The notes beneath the pieces were generated by a model. It ran no database searches. It was not told where the DNA came from and saw nothing but the letters and a program-made list of their open reading frames with translations. Shown piece after piece: positions 36,422 through 44,997 of a DNA stretch of 51,659 bases. Numbering within the stretch: position 1 is the stretch's first letter; the number at the start of each line of letters is the position of its first letter. Origin of the DNA: Lachnospiraceae bacterium (GTDB lineage: Bacteria; Bacillota; Clostridia; Lachnospirales; Lachnospiraceae). The stretch covers positions 1 to 51,659 of the forward strand of contig VSNQ01000014.1 of assembly GCA_009774395.1 (NCBI GenBank). The letters are read 5' to 3'. A program made the translations under genes and the position numbers.

Positions 36422-36819
36422 TCCTTTTCAAGGCACAAATAAATTGTGAAAGTTTTCTCAAATTCTTTCGCTCTTATTATAGTCTTTCAAGCAGTTGCAC
36501 TGCTACCAGTTTCGCCGTTCAATATGTCAACTAACCGTTGCACATGTTGATTTTACTAGATTTTATCATTATTATACACACAATCGGAAAAATTTACCAT
36601 ATTACGCAAGAATTATACTTATTCTATAATGGAACTTGAAAAGTTTGGCGGAACTGTTATAATAAAAAAAGCAAAATAACAAGATAATGCAGACATTTTC
36701 TAACGAAATAAGAGAAATCACGAACAAATTCTAAAAATTTCAGTTCGGAACAAAAACACATGACAAGAGAATCATTTAATGATATACTATTCCTTGCAGC
36801 GTTTTTATGGAGGAAAATT
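36422..36819. other. Divergent regulatory gap between xre and ftsK
   Basis: Contains one good + promoter (TTGAAA 36636-36641, 16 bases, TATAAT 36658-36663), and the ftsK promoter (36760-36788). Between them a 15-codon frame starts at an ATG near 36685 but lacks a ribosome site. A - strand TATAAT near 36477-36482 may serve the xre gene. No longer gene is seen. Confidence 0.45.
36760..36788 (+). promoter_or_regulatory. Promoter of ftsK
   Basis: ATGACA (36760-36765) and TATACT (36783-36788), 17 bases apart, just before GGAGG and the ATG at 36820. The alternative ATG at 36760 falls inside the -35 box. Confidence 0.7.
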
Positions 36820-39800
36820 ATGGCATCAAATAATACAAAAAGCAGAACATCTTCCGGCAAAAGTACCAGAAAGAGTACAACAGGCAGTACCAGAAGAACC
36901 TCCTCAAGTTCAAGAGGAACATCTTCAAGTACCAGAAGAAGAAAAAAGCAGGCGCGGAAGAATGTTGATATCGCAGTAAAAAATGAAGTAATGCTGATTA
37001 TTATTTTTGCGGCAGCAATATTTCTTTTTCTTTGTGTAATGCATATTATCCGCGGATTGGTGGCGGAAGGAATACGAGATGTAATGTTTGGCTTGTTTGG
37101 GCTGTTGGCATATCTTGTTCCGGTAATTGTATTCTTGGGATTTGCGTTTGGCATTTCTAATAAAGGAAATACGGTTGCAATTATTAAGTTGGTCAGCGGT
37201 GCAGTCCTTGTATTGATTGCAGGGATTATTTCTTATATGATAATGGGTCAGAATGCAATGATAACAGGAGAATCTCTTGTGCGTGACTTATATCAGACTT
37301 CTGCTGAGCATCATTCTGGCGGCGGCGTGCTGTTTGGGAGTATTGCACGCGGACTGTATCAGTCAATTGGTTTTGGCGGAACATTATTTGTCTTGGCAGT
37401 TCTTGGTATTATATCAATTGTATTTATCACAGAGAAAAGTTTTCTGTCTGGCATAAAAAAAGGCGGTTCTTATCTAATAGAAACAGCGCGCGAGGATGCG
37501 GCACGGATGCGGGAGTATCGTGAAAGTCTGTGGGATGATGAATATGACTTTGATGATATGGAAGAGGACTATAAGGAATCTGGGCAAAATCGCCGCCCCC
37601 AGCCACAGCCGATAAAAAAGAAGCCAAAGAAAAAAGACTCTAAGGCAGATATTAAGAAAGGTGCAAAAGGGAGTTCTTTGGAGGACTTTATGGAGGCACC
37701 AGAAGAAAAAGTGCGGCGGATGGACAAGAAGGCACGTGGTGTTGTGCCGAGTGTGGCGGTAACATTTAAGGATGAGGAGCCTTCTCTTGGCATAAAGCAG
37801 GATATTCATGAAATTGTGCTTTTGGACGAAGAAGTGAAAGATGCACTTCACGAAGATATCCGCCTAAAACCATATGAAGATGCTTTTGACGCACAGACGG
37901 ATAGCGGATATTTGACGGATATGGACAGTGGTGTGCCAGATAATGTACGGTATAATAGCAGCAACGGCAGCCAAACGACGCCAGAACGATATAATCATGA
38001 TGCAGATCGTAATATGACGTATGATGATAACACATATAACGACGCACAATATCAGGATAGTGTGTATGAAGATGGCATATATCAAGACAACACATATGGA
38101 GATAATACATATGAAGAAGATTTACAACAACAATTGGCAGATCAAGGAACTGTAAATCAAGAAAGCTGTAGTTTGGAAAATATGGAATCAGAAGCTGCAA
38201 ATGAAGCTGGTTTTTATCAGCAGGAATCAGCGGATAATCAAGAGGAAACATATTTTGACGGATTGGTTTATGAGGAAGCGAACGCGTTAAATGAAAATAT
38301 AGAAGTTGAAAGTCCAAATCGTGAGTATCCGCCCGAAAATGAGTTATACGAGAATATTTTTGACAACAATGCAGATAGTGAGGACTATTTAGAGGACAGC
38401 CTGGCTGCGGAAGTATTGGAGGATGTAGAGGATAGCAGCAGTTTGGATGATGATGAATTAAGTAGTATGCCAGAGCCGATGACAGAGGAAACGACAACTA
38501 GGTCGGTGGTATTTGAATCGAATGAACTTGATATGGATAATACTGACAGCGATACATCGTATACCAATTCCGGTACATCTAATATAAACAGTGCGGCAAA
38601 ACCTGGAACTGCTGCAAATACAGCATCCGCGATTGCAGGATTGCCGGAAACAAGTCCAGTACCAGAGCCGCCGAAGAAAGAATACCAATTTCCACCAATT
38701 GAATTATTAAAAAAAGGCGAGGGGCGCAAAGGCGATTCTACAAAACAGCTAAAGGAAACTGCGCTGCAATTGCAGCAGACCTTACAGACCTTTGGTGTGC
38801 GGGTGACGATTACAGATATTAGTCAAGGTCCTTCTGTAACTCGTTACGAAATGCAGCCAGAACAGGGGGTAAAGGTAAGTAAAATTGTAGGACTTACGGA
38901 TGATATCAAACTAAATCTTGCAGCAACAGATATTCGTATTGAAGCGCCGATTCCCGGAAAGGCGGCAGTAGGTATTGAGGTGCCTAATAAAGAAACGAGT
39001 ATGGTAGCATTCCGAGATTTGTTGGAATCAGAGGAGTTTCAAAAATTTCCATCAAACCTTAGTTTTGCAGTAGGAAAAGATATTGCGGGGCAGGTGGTTG
39101 TGACGGATATTGCGAAAATGCCGCACGTTTTGATTGCAGGCGCAACCGGATCTGGTAAATCGGTCTGCATTAATACGATTATTATGAGTATTTTGTATAA
39201 AGCAAAGCCAGAAGATGTAAAACTAATTATGATAGACCCAAAAGTTGTAGAACTTAGTGTTTACAATGGGATTCCGCATTTAATGATTCCTGTTGTTACA
39301 GACCCCAAAAAAGCGTCAGCGGCGCTACATTGGGGTGTTGCGGAGATGACAGAACGGTATCAAAAGTTTGCAGACTTAAATGTGCGTGATTTAAAGGGTT
39401 ATAATAAAGCCGCTGAAGATGGAAAGCTTTCATCGGATGGAGAACCGCTTCACAAAATGCCGCAAATTGTAATTATCGTGGATGAGCTTGCTGATTTAAT
39501 GATGGTGGCAGCAGGAGAAGTTGAAGAAAGTATCTGCCGTTTGGCACAGCTTGCAAGAGCCTGTGGGATTCATCTTGTGATTGCGACACAAAGACCGTCT
39601 GTTGATGTAATTACAGGATTAATCAAAGCCAATATGCCCAGCCGTATCGCATTTAGTGTATCAAGTGGTGTGGATTCTAGGACAATTTTAGATATGAACG
39701 GCGCGGAAAAATTGTTGGGAAAAGGCGATATGCTATTTTATCCGCAAGGTTTGTCAAAACCTGCGCGAGTACAAGGTGCATTTATTTCCGATCCTGAAGT

Positions 39801-40155
39801 TTCGGATGTGGTGGATTTCTTAAAAAATCAGCAGATAGGAAATACATACAGCGGCGATATTGAAGAAAAAATCCGTACAATGCAAAGTTCCGGCGGTTCT
39901 TTGTCGGGCGGATCTAATGGTGGCGGCAGCAGTGTAGACGCTTATTTTGTGGATGCAGGAAAATTTGTAATCGAGAAGGATAAGGCATCGATTGGTATGC
40001 TGCAAAGAATGTATAAAATTGGTTTTAACCGCGCCGCGCGTATTGTCGATCAGCTTGAGGAAGCAGGGGTGGTAGGCGCAGAGGAAGGCACAAAGCCGCG
40101 CCGCATTTTAATGAGTTTAGAGCAGTTTGAAAATTATGTGGAAGAAAATTTGTAA
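36820..40155 (+). CDS. ftsK: DNA translocase FtsK/SpoIIIE
   Basis: A 1111-residue membrane-anchored DNA pump that clears chromosomes from the division septum or into the spore. A basic Ser/Thr-rich N-terminus (1-45) precedes four membrane segments (about 55-210). A long acidic, Tyr/Asn/Gln-rich linker (about 230-610, with repeats such as YQDSVYEDGIYQDNTYGD) joins the motor: GATGSGKSV (Walker A, about 773), IIVDELADLMM (Walker B, about 886) and ATQRPSVDVITG. The C-terminal gamma domain (about 1045-1111) ends in a winged helix that reads polar DNA sequences. The start at 36820 follows GGAGG and lies after the promoter. Confidence 0.95.
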   Translation: MASNNTKSRTSSGKSTRKSTTGSTRRTSSSSRGTSSSTRRRKKQARKNVDIAVKNEVMLIIIFAAAIFLFLCVMHIIRGLVAEGIRDVMFGLFGLLAYLVPVIVFLGFAFGISNKGNTVAIIKLVSGAVLVLIAGIISYMIMGQNAMITGESLVRDLYQTSAEHHSGGGVLFGSIARGLYQSIGFGGTLFVLAVLGIISIVFITEKSFLSGIKKGGSYLIETAREDAARMREYRESLWDDEYDFDDMEEDYKESGQNRRPQPQPIKKKPKKKDSKADIKKGAKGSSLEDFMEAPEEKVRRMDKKARGVVPSVAVTFKDEEPSLGIKQDIHEIVLLDEEVKDALHEDIRLKPYEDAFDAQTDSGYLTDMDSGVPDNVRYNSSNGSQTTPERYNHDADRNMTYDDNTYNDAQYQDSVYEDGIYQDNTYGDNTYEEDLQQQLADQGTVNQESCSLENMESEAANEAGFYQQESADNQEETYFDGLVYEEANALNENIEVESPNREYPPENELYENIFDNNADSEDYLEDSLAAEVLEDVEDSSSLDDDELSSMPEPMTEETTTRSVVFESNELDMDNTDSDTSYTNSGTSNINSAAKPGTAANTASAIAGLPETSPVPEPPKKEYQFPPIELLKKGEGRKGDSTKQLKETALQLQQTLQTFGVRVTITDISQGPSVTRYEMQPEQGVKVSKIVGLTDDIKLNLAATDIRIEAPIPGKAAVGIEVPNKETSMVAFRDLLESEEFQKFPSNLSFAVGKDIAGQVVVTDIAKMPHVLIAGATGSGKSVCINTIIMSILYKAKPEDVKLIMIDPKVVELSVYNGIPHLMIPVVTDPKKASAALHWGVAEMTERYQKFADLNVRDLKGYNKAAEDGKLSSDGEPLHKMPQIVIIVDELADLMMVAAGEVEESICRLAQLARACGIHLVIATQRPSVDVITGLIKANMPSRIAFSVSSGVDSRTILDMNGAEKLLGKGDMLFYPQGLSKPARVQGAFISDPEVSDVVDFLKNQQIGNTYSGDIEEKIRTMQSSGGSLSGGSNGGGSSVDAYFVDAGKFVIEKDKASIGMLQRMYKIGFNRAARIVDQLEEAGVVGAEEGTKPRRILMSLEQFENYVEENL

Positions 40156-40164
40156 TAATTTATA

Positions 40165-40248
40165 CTGGCGAGCACTTAAATTTGCCAATATCGTCGACTC
40201 ACGAGCGTAATTATCTTGAGTGATATGGTAAAATTTACTGCTCGTGAG
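40165..40248. repeat. D-type inverted element (copy 4)
   Basis: CTGGCGAGCACTTAAATTTGCC and GGTAAAATTTACTGCTCGTGAG are imperfect inverted copies, 84 bp in all, starting ten bases after the ftsK stop and ending 41 bases before fhs. It may terminate ftsK transcription. Confidence 0.6.
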
Positions 40249-40289
40249 TATATGAGCATACAGCTTTGGCAGGAATGGAGGATTATATC

Positions 40290-41960
40290 ATGAAGACAGA
40301 TATTGAAATTGCACAGGAAGCAGAATTATATCCAATTACAGAGGTCGCAAAGTCATTAGGTATTACAGAGGACGATTTGGAACTTTACGGAAAATATAAA
40401 GCAAAAATTTCTGACGAATGTCTGAAAAGGATACAGAATCGTAAAAACGGCAAACTGATATTGGTAACTGCGATTAATCCGACACCTGCCGGAGAAGGAA
40501 AGACGACAATCAGCGTGGGATTGGGTCAGGCGCTTGGCAGGCTGGGTAAAAAAGCAGTGATTGCGTTGCGTGAGCCGTCCCTTGGACCTTGTTTTGGTAT
40601 AAAGGGCGGGGCAGCAGGCGGCGGTATGGCGCAGGTGGTGCCAATGGAGGATCTGAACCTTCATTTTACCGGAGATTTTCATGCGGTAACATCTGCTAAC
40701 AATTTATGCGCAGCGTTGCTGGATAATCATATCCAGCAAGGAAATGAACTTGGTATTGATACCCGCCAGATTGTGTGGAAGCGTTGTTTGGATATGAATG
40801 ACCGTGTGCTGCGCAATATTGTGGTTGGCATGGGAAATAAAATGGATGGTGTTGTGCGGGAAGATCATTTTGTAATTACAGTAGCATCTGAAATTATGGC
40901 GGTGCTTTGTTTAGCAGAAGATATGGAAGATTTAAAACGCCGCCTTGATCGTATGGTGGTTGCATATACTTGGAAAGGAGAGCCGGTTACGGCAGGGCAG
41001 ATTCAAGCGACCGGGGCAATGGCAGCGTTGTTAAAAGATGCCATGAAGCCCAATTTAATACAGACATTGGAGCATACACCAGCAATTGTGCACGGTGGGC
41101 CATTTGCCAATATTGCACATGGCTGTAACAGTGTCCGCGCCACAAAAGCCGCGTTGAAACTGGCAGATTATGTAGTAACAGAAGCGGGGTTTGGTGCAGA
41201 CCTCGGTGCAGAGAAATTTTTTGATATTAAATGCCGTCAGGCAGAAATTTCACCAGATGCAGTAGTTTTAGTTGCAACGATTCGCGCTTTGAAGTATAAT
41301 GGCAGAGTAGCAGCCGCTGATTTAAGCAAGGAAAATCTCGCAGCATTAAAGGACGGGATTTCCAATTTAGAGAAACATATTGAAAATTTGCAAAAGTATG
41401 GTGTCCCTGTTGTGGTGACCTTAAATGCTTTTGTTACAGATACAGAGGCGGAAATCGGTTTTGTAGAAGAATTTTGCAGAGAAAGAAATTGTGATTTTGC
41501 GCTTGCCAAAGTATGGGAACAAGGTGGAGTCGGTGGTATTTCACTTGCGGAAACAGTTTTGCATACTTTGGAGAGCAAGGAAAGTCATTTTGCGCCAATA
41601 TATAAGAACGAACTTTCGGTTCGTGATAAAATTATCTGCGTTGCGAAAGAAATTTATGGTGCTGCTGATGTGGTATTTGCACCGGCTGCAATGCGTCAAA
41701 TAGAACGATTGGAAGAACTCGGTTATGGAGAACTGCCAGTGTGCATGGCAAAAAACCAGTATTCGCTGTCGGATAATCCAGATTTGCTGGGCAGACCCAC
41801 CGATTTTACAGTGAATATTAGAGAAGTATATGTGTCTGCTGGGGCAGGCTTTGTTGTGGTACTTACAGGCACCATTATGACAATGCCCGGACTCCCTAAA
41901 AATCCGGCTGCTTACAAGATTGACGTAACCAACGAAGGTGTTATTACAGGATTGTTTTAA
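40290..41960 (+). CDS. fhs: Formate-tetrahydrofolate ligase
   Basis: A 556-residue enzyme that makes 10-formyl-THF from formate, ATP and THF, central to purine synthesis and to acetogenic one-carbon metabolism. The P-loop-like TPAGEGKTT (about 66-74) and the conserved EPSLGPCFGIKGGAAGGG (about 97-114) are diagnostic, followed by HFTGDFHAVTSANN. Full family length. The start at 40290 follows GGAGG by 8 bases. The C-terminal sequence TGTIMTMPGLPKNPAA is typical. Confidence 0.97.
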   Translation: MKTDIEIAQEAELYPITEVAKSLGITEDDLELYGKYKAKISDECLKRIQNRKNGKLILVTAINPTPAGEGKTTISVGLGQALGRLGKKAVIALREPSLGPCFGIKGGAAGGGMAQVVPMEDLNLHFTGDFHAVTSANNLCAALLDNHIQQGNELGIDTRQIVWKRCLDMNDRVLRNIVVGMGNKMDGVVREDHFVITVASEIMAVLCLAEDMEDLKRRLDRMVVAYTWKGEPVTAGQIQATGAMAALLKDAMKPNLIQTLEHTPAIVHGGPFANIAHGCNSVRATKAALKLADYVVTEAGFGADLGAEKFFDIKCRQAEISPDAVVLVATIRALKYNGRVAAADLSKENLAALKDGISNLEKHIENLQKYGVPVVVTLNAFVTDTEAEIGFVEEFCRERNCDFALAKVWEQGGVGGISLAETVLHTLESKESHFAPIYKNELSVRDKIICVAKEIYGAADVVFAPAAMRQIERLEELGYGELPVCMAKNQYSLSDNPDLLGRPTDFTVNIREVYVSAGAGFVVVLTGTIMTMPGLPKNPAAYKIDVTNEGVITGLF

Positions 41961-41987
41961 CACAGTTCCTAAGGAGTCTAATAGAGC

Positions 41988-43568
41988 ATGAAATGTCCAA
42001 AATGTGGAAGAGAATTGGAGGAAGGACAGTTTCTTTGTGAAGATTGCGGCGAGGAAGTGAAATTTGTACCAGACTTTGATATTGAATTAGAAGCGAAGCT
42101 TTCAGAGTCCCTTACTTCTATGATAAAGGAGATAACAGAGGAGCCGTCTAACGAGCAGAATATAGATATTGATGACGAATCAATTGATAATGATATTAAG
42201 GAGGAAATTAGAGATTATTTTCCGATAGAATCGGTGAAATTTGATAGAAGGCTAAAAATTGGAATTGCTGTTTTGACAATGCTTGCAGGAGGATGTCTGG
42301 CGGCATTGCTGATAGCATTTATAAAAGAGAAAAAAATTAATACTTATGAGTATCAATATGAACAGGCAGTTGTCTATGCACAGGAGAACAATTATTCGGA
42401 AGCTATTCATTATTTGGAGCGTGCGCTTGCCATGAATGCGGAAGATTTGGATGCAAGGATATTGTTGGCAGACTTATATAAGGAGAATGGTCAAGAACAA
42501 AGTGCCATACAGATTTTTCGGGAATTGCTGGATATGCTGCGGAAACCGATACAAAACGTTTCACAAAATACAGGACAGACTATATCGCAAGAAGTAGAAC
42601 AGAATAATGTTTTAGAATCTGCTGAAGACACAAATAAAAACAAACTGCGCAAGGAATCTATTTATGATAAACTGCTGACTATTTATGAGGAGCAGTCCGA
42701 TTTTGTGGAAATGGGGGAAATCCTTCGGGATTGTGACGTAGCGGGAATTGTTGCAAAATATAATCAGTATGCTGCATTAAAACCGAAGTTTAACAAAGCA
42801 GGGGGAGCATATGACAAAATAATTTCTATTACTTTGAGTGGGAATACACAAGGCTTTGTTTATTACACATTAGATGGTTCTACGCCAACAAGCAATTCTA
42901 ATGTTTATGAAACACCAATTCTGCTTGAAGCGGGAGAATATGTAATTCGAGCTAAGTTTATAAATATGTTTGGTGTTGAGAGCGAAGTCGCTTCGGAGCG
43001 CTATAACATTAATTTATCTGCGCCGCCAGAGCCAGTAGTAAATTTTGACAGTGGCACATATAATGTACCAAAGTTGATTGAAGTGTTTCATGATAATAAT
43101 ACTAAGATTTATTACACAACGGACGGCTCTGTACCAACAAAAAATAGTTTGCGCTATACTGCACCACTGGAAATGCCATTTGGTATCAGCAATTTTTCCT
43201 TTGTAGCTATCAATGAGGATGGATTAAGCAGTCCCATCGTAAATCGTACATATCAGTTCGAGGTTCATGCGAATTTTACAACGGATTTGGCTTTGCAGGT
43301 TTTGGTAAACAGTCTATGGGCAAAGGGAGAACTAATTGACATAGAGGGTCATGTTCCCAATAAGTTAGGCAAGAACCAATATCGAATTCAAACAGTTGCC
43401 GATGTTAATGGAGAATTATACTATATTGTATATGAAGAATATCTTGATACAACAGGAAGCGTACATGATACCCGTAATATTTATGCAATTCATACAAACA
43501 CGGCAGATCTATATAAGGCATATAAACTAGATGAGGGGAAATATAATCTTCAGCCATTTATGGAATAA
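41988..43568 (+). CDS. Zinc-ribbon membrane protein with TPR and CHB_HEX_C-like domains
   Basis: A 526-residue protein with an unusual mosaic. The N-terminus has a zinc ribbon (CPKCG at 3-7 and CEDCG at 17-21), an acidic stretch, one membrane segment (about 90-112), then TPR-like helices (about 118-240). Two beta domains follow, each with the CHB_HEX_C-type motif YYTxDGSxPT (about 296 and 376), which in other proteins decorates surface and sugar-binding enzymes. The C-terminal 100 residues are unassigned. The ribbon faces the cytoplasm, the rest is probably outside. AAGGAG precedes the start. Function unknown; possibly a surface-sensing or assembly factor. Confidence 0.78.
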   Translation: MKCPKCGRELEEGQFLCEDCGEEVKFVPDFDIELEAKLSESLTSMIKEITEEPSNEQNIDIDDESIDNDIKEEIRDYFPIESVKFDRRLKIGIAVLTMLAGGCLAALLIAFIKEKKINTYEYQYEQAVVYAQENNYSEAIHYLERALAMNAEDLDARILLADLYKENGQEQSAIQIFRELLDMLRKPIQNVSQNTGQTISQEVEQNNVLESAEDTNKNKLRKESIYDKLLTIYEEQSDFVEMGEILRDCDVAGIVAKYNQYAALKPKFNKAGGAYDKIISITLSGNTQGFVYYTLDGSTPTSNSNVYETPILLEAGEYVIRAKFINMFGVESEVASERYNINLSAPPEPVVNFDSGTYNVPKLIEVFHDNNTKIYYTTDGSVPTKNSLRYTAPLEMPFGISNFSFVAINEDGLSSPIVNRTYQFEVHANFTTDLALQVLVNSLWAKGELIDIEGHVPNKLGKNQYRIQTVADVNGELYYIVYEEYLDTTGSVHDTRNIYAIHTNTADLYKAYKLDEGKYNLQPFME

Positions 43569-43634
43569 AATGTGTTTATAGATACATGTACGACGATATA
43601 GGAAATGTGCCTTTACTGTTACAGTTCAGCCTAG

Positions 43635-43792
43635 AGCGTGTTTGAAAATTGCTTTCTGGCAGATGTGCGTCACAATTTGTGGGAGATTTGTGCCAAATGA
43701 AGGGCGCATAGCGGGCTATGTAACCTGAATTTGGCGCAAATATCACGCAAAGTGGGGCGTGCATATGTCAGGAATGAATTTTCAAACACGCT
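43635..43792. mobile_element. C-class small inverted-repeat element (C1)
   Basis: A 158-bp element. AGCGTGTTTGAAAATT is repeated in inverted form at the other end, and CTAG flanks both sides (43631-43634, 43793-43796), a 4-bp duplication. The centre has GCGCATAGCGGGCTATGTAAC, the same apex as A4 at 31218-31373, within arms AAATTTGGCG-type. Confidence 0.82.
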
Positions 43793-43845
43793 CTAGGACT
43801 TTGCACTATGCTGCAAAGTCCGCAAGAAATCGTAGTGATTGAGAT

Positions 43846-43941
43846 GCATCAAGCCACCACGAAGTGGTTTTCACGAAGTGGTTTTCACGAAGTGGTTTTC
43901 ACGAAGTGGTTTTCACGAAGTGGTTTTGCATGGCTTGATGC
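43846..43941 (+). repeat. Five tandem 14-bp repeats inside a stem
   Basis: CACGAAGTGGTTTT is repeated five times without change (43858-43927). The repeats sit between GCATCAAGCCA (43846-43856) and TGGCTTGATGC (43931-43941), which are perfect inverted copies, so the array would lie in the loop of a hairpin. Confidence 0.85.
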
Positions 43942-43988
43942 GTTGCAATACAGCATGGCTGAATTGTAACCCCTTACTCGATTTTTAG

Positions 43989-44017
43989 TTGAAATAATTT
44001 GATTTATCGTTTACAAT
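43989..44017 (+). promoter_or_regulatory. Promoter of nfnAB
   Basis: TTGAAA (43989-43994) and TACAAT (44012-44017) are exactly 17 bases apart. Predicted start about 44024, leaving a leader of about 85 bases that includes the hairpin at 44046-44079. Confidence 0.75.
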
Positions 44018-44045
44018 AGTAGAGGTGTGAAAATGAAACGATTTT

Positions 44046-44079
44046 ATAACAGTTTGTTCGCAAAGGTTTGAACTGTTAC
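44046..44079 (+). repeat. H-type hairpin in nfnA leader
   Basis: ATAACAGTTTG and TGAACTGTTAC are imperfect inverted copies 12 bases apart, with the same ends as the hairpin at 10362-10393. It falls in the 5' leader between promoter and ribosome site. Confidence 0.5.
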
Positions 44080-44109
44080 AAGAATTAGGAAAGGCAGGGA
44101 AAATTGCAA

Positions 44110-44997
44110 ATGTACAAAATAGTAGAAGCAAGAGAGCTGACTACAAACATCTATTTAATGGTAGTAGAAGCTCCCCGTGTGGCAAAGAATTGCCAGCCGG
44201 GACAGTTTGTAATCGTGAGAATGGATAAAGATGGCGAAAGAATTCCGCTTACAATCTGCGATTATAATAGAACGAATGGAACAATAACAATTGTGTTTCA
44301 GACTGTAGGCGCAGAAACCACTCGAATGGCTGCGTTGAAAACAGGTGATGCATTTTATGATTTTGTGGGACCGCTTGGCTGTGCTTCCGAAATGGTTGGT
44401 GAGAACAAGGAAACACTAGCAAAGAAAAAAATATTGTTTGTAGCAGGTGGGGTAGGAACAGCACCTGTATATCCGCAAGTGAAGTGGCTTCATAAGCAGG
44501 GAATTGCGGCGGATGTAATTGTCGGTGCGAAAAATCATGATTTGCTGATTTTGGAGAAGGAAATGGAAGCCGTAGCAGGCAACCTGTACATAACAACAGA
44601 TGATGGTTCCTATGGCCGCAAGGGAATGGTAACACAAACCATTCAGGAATTGGTGGACGAGGGGAAGCAGTATGACCTTTGTATTGCAATCGGTCCAATG
44701 ATTATGATGAAATTTGTCTGCAAATTAACGAAGGAATTAAATATTCCTACAATTGTCAGCCTTAATCCGATTATGGTTGACGGTACGGGAATGTGTGGAG
44801 CTTGCCGTGTAACAGTCGGTGGCCAGGTGAAATTTGCGTGTGTTGATGGGCCAGAGTTTGACGGGCATCTTGTTAACTTTGATGAAGCAATGAAGCGTCA
44901 GCAGATTTACAAGACAGCAGAGGGCAGAGCAATGCTGAAAATGCAAGAAGGCGAAACGCATCATGGTGGGTGCGGTCAGTGCGGAGGTGACAAATAA
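44110..44997 (+). CDS. nfnA: NfnA: NADH-dependent ferredoxin:NADP oxidoreductase, small subunit
   Basis: A 295-residue FAD and 2Fe-2S subunit of the electron-bifurcating transhydrogenase NfnAB (also called SudB/Ferredoxin-NADP reductase alpha). FAD and NAD-binding regions (GQFVIVR about 31-37; AGGVGTAPVYPQ about 114-125) and the DGTGMCGACRV cysteine loop (about 223-233) with a further Cys in FACVDGPEFDGH are all seen. The C-terminus is Gly/Cys-rich (HHGGCGQCGG). The start at 44110 follows AGGGAA; an upstream TTG at 44104 is less likely. The stop overlaps the next start (TAATG), so translation is coupled. Confidence 0.93.
   Translation: MYKIVEARELTTNIYLMVVEAPRVAKNCQPGQFVIVRMDKDGERIPLTICDYNRTNGTITIVFQTVGAETTRMAALKTGDAFYDFVGPLGCASEMVGENKETLAKKKILFVAGGVGTAPVYPQVKWLHKQGIAADVIVGAKNHDLLILEKEMEAVAGNLYITTDDGSYGRKGMVTQTIQELVDEGKQYDLCIAIGPMIMMKFVCKLTKELNIPTIVSLNPIMVDGTGMCGACRVTVGGQVKFACVDGPEFDGHLVNFDEAMKRQQIYKTAEGRAMLKMQEGETHHGGCGQCGGDK

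Larger units (their letters stand above)
43618..43970. repeat. H-type inverted element with nested C element and tandem repeats
   Basis: GTTACAGTTCAGCC (43618-43631) and GGCTGAATTGTAAC (43957-43970) are inverted copies with one mismatch. The space between holds the C1 element, a GGACTTTGC/GCAAAGTCC hairpin and a stem GCATCAAGCCA/TGGCTTGATGC that encloses the tandem repeat. Confidence 0.65.
43569..44109. other. Repeat-rich gap with nested elements before nfnA
   Basis: No gene. It holds a long H-type inverted element (43618-43970), nested with a C-class element (43635-43792), a GGACTTTGC hairpin, five 14-bp tandem repeats, the nfnA promoter (43989-44017) and an H-type hairpin in the nfnA leader (44046-44079). 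Each is listed separately. Confidence 0.7.

Noticed and set aside
36685..36732. 15-codon leader peptide before ftsK
   Set aside because: ATG present but no ribosome site and no sign of an attenuator structure.
43858..43927. CRISPR array
   Set aside because: The 14-bp units are directly adjacent with no spacers and there are no cas genes.
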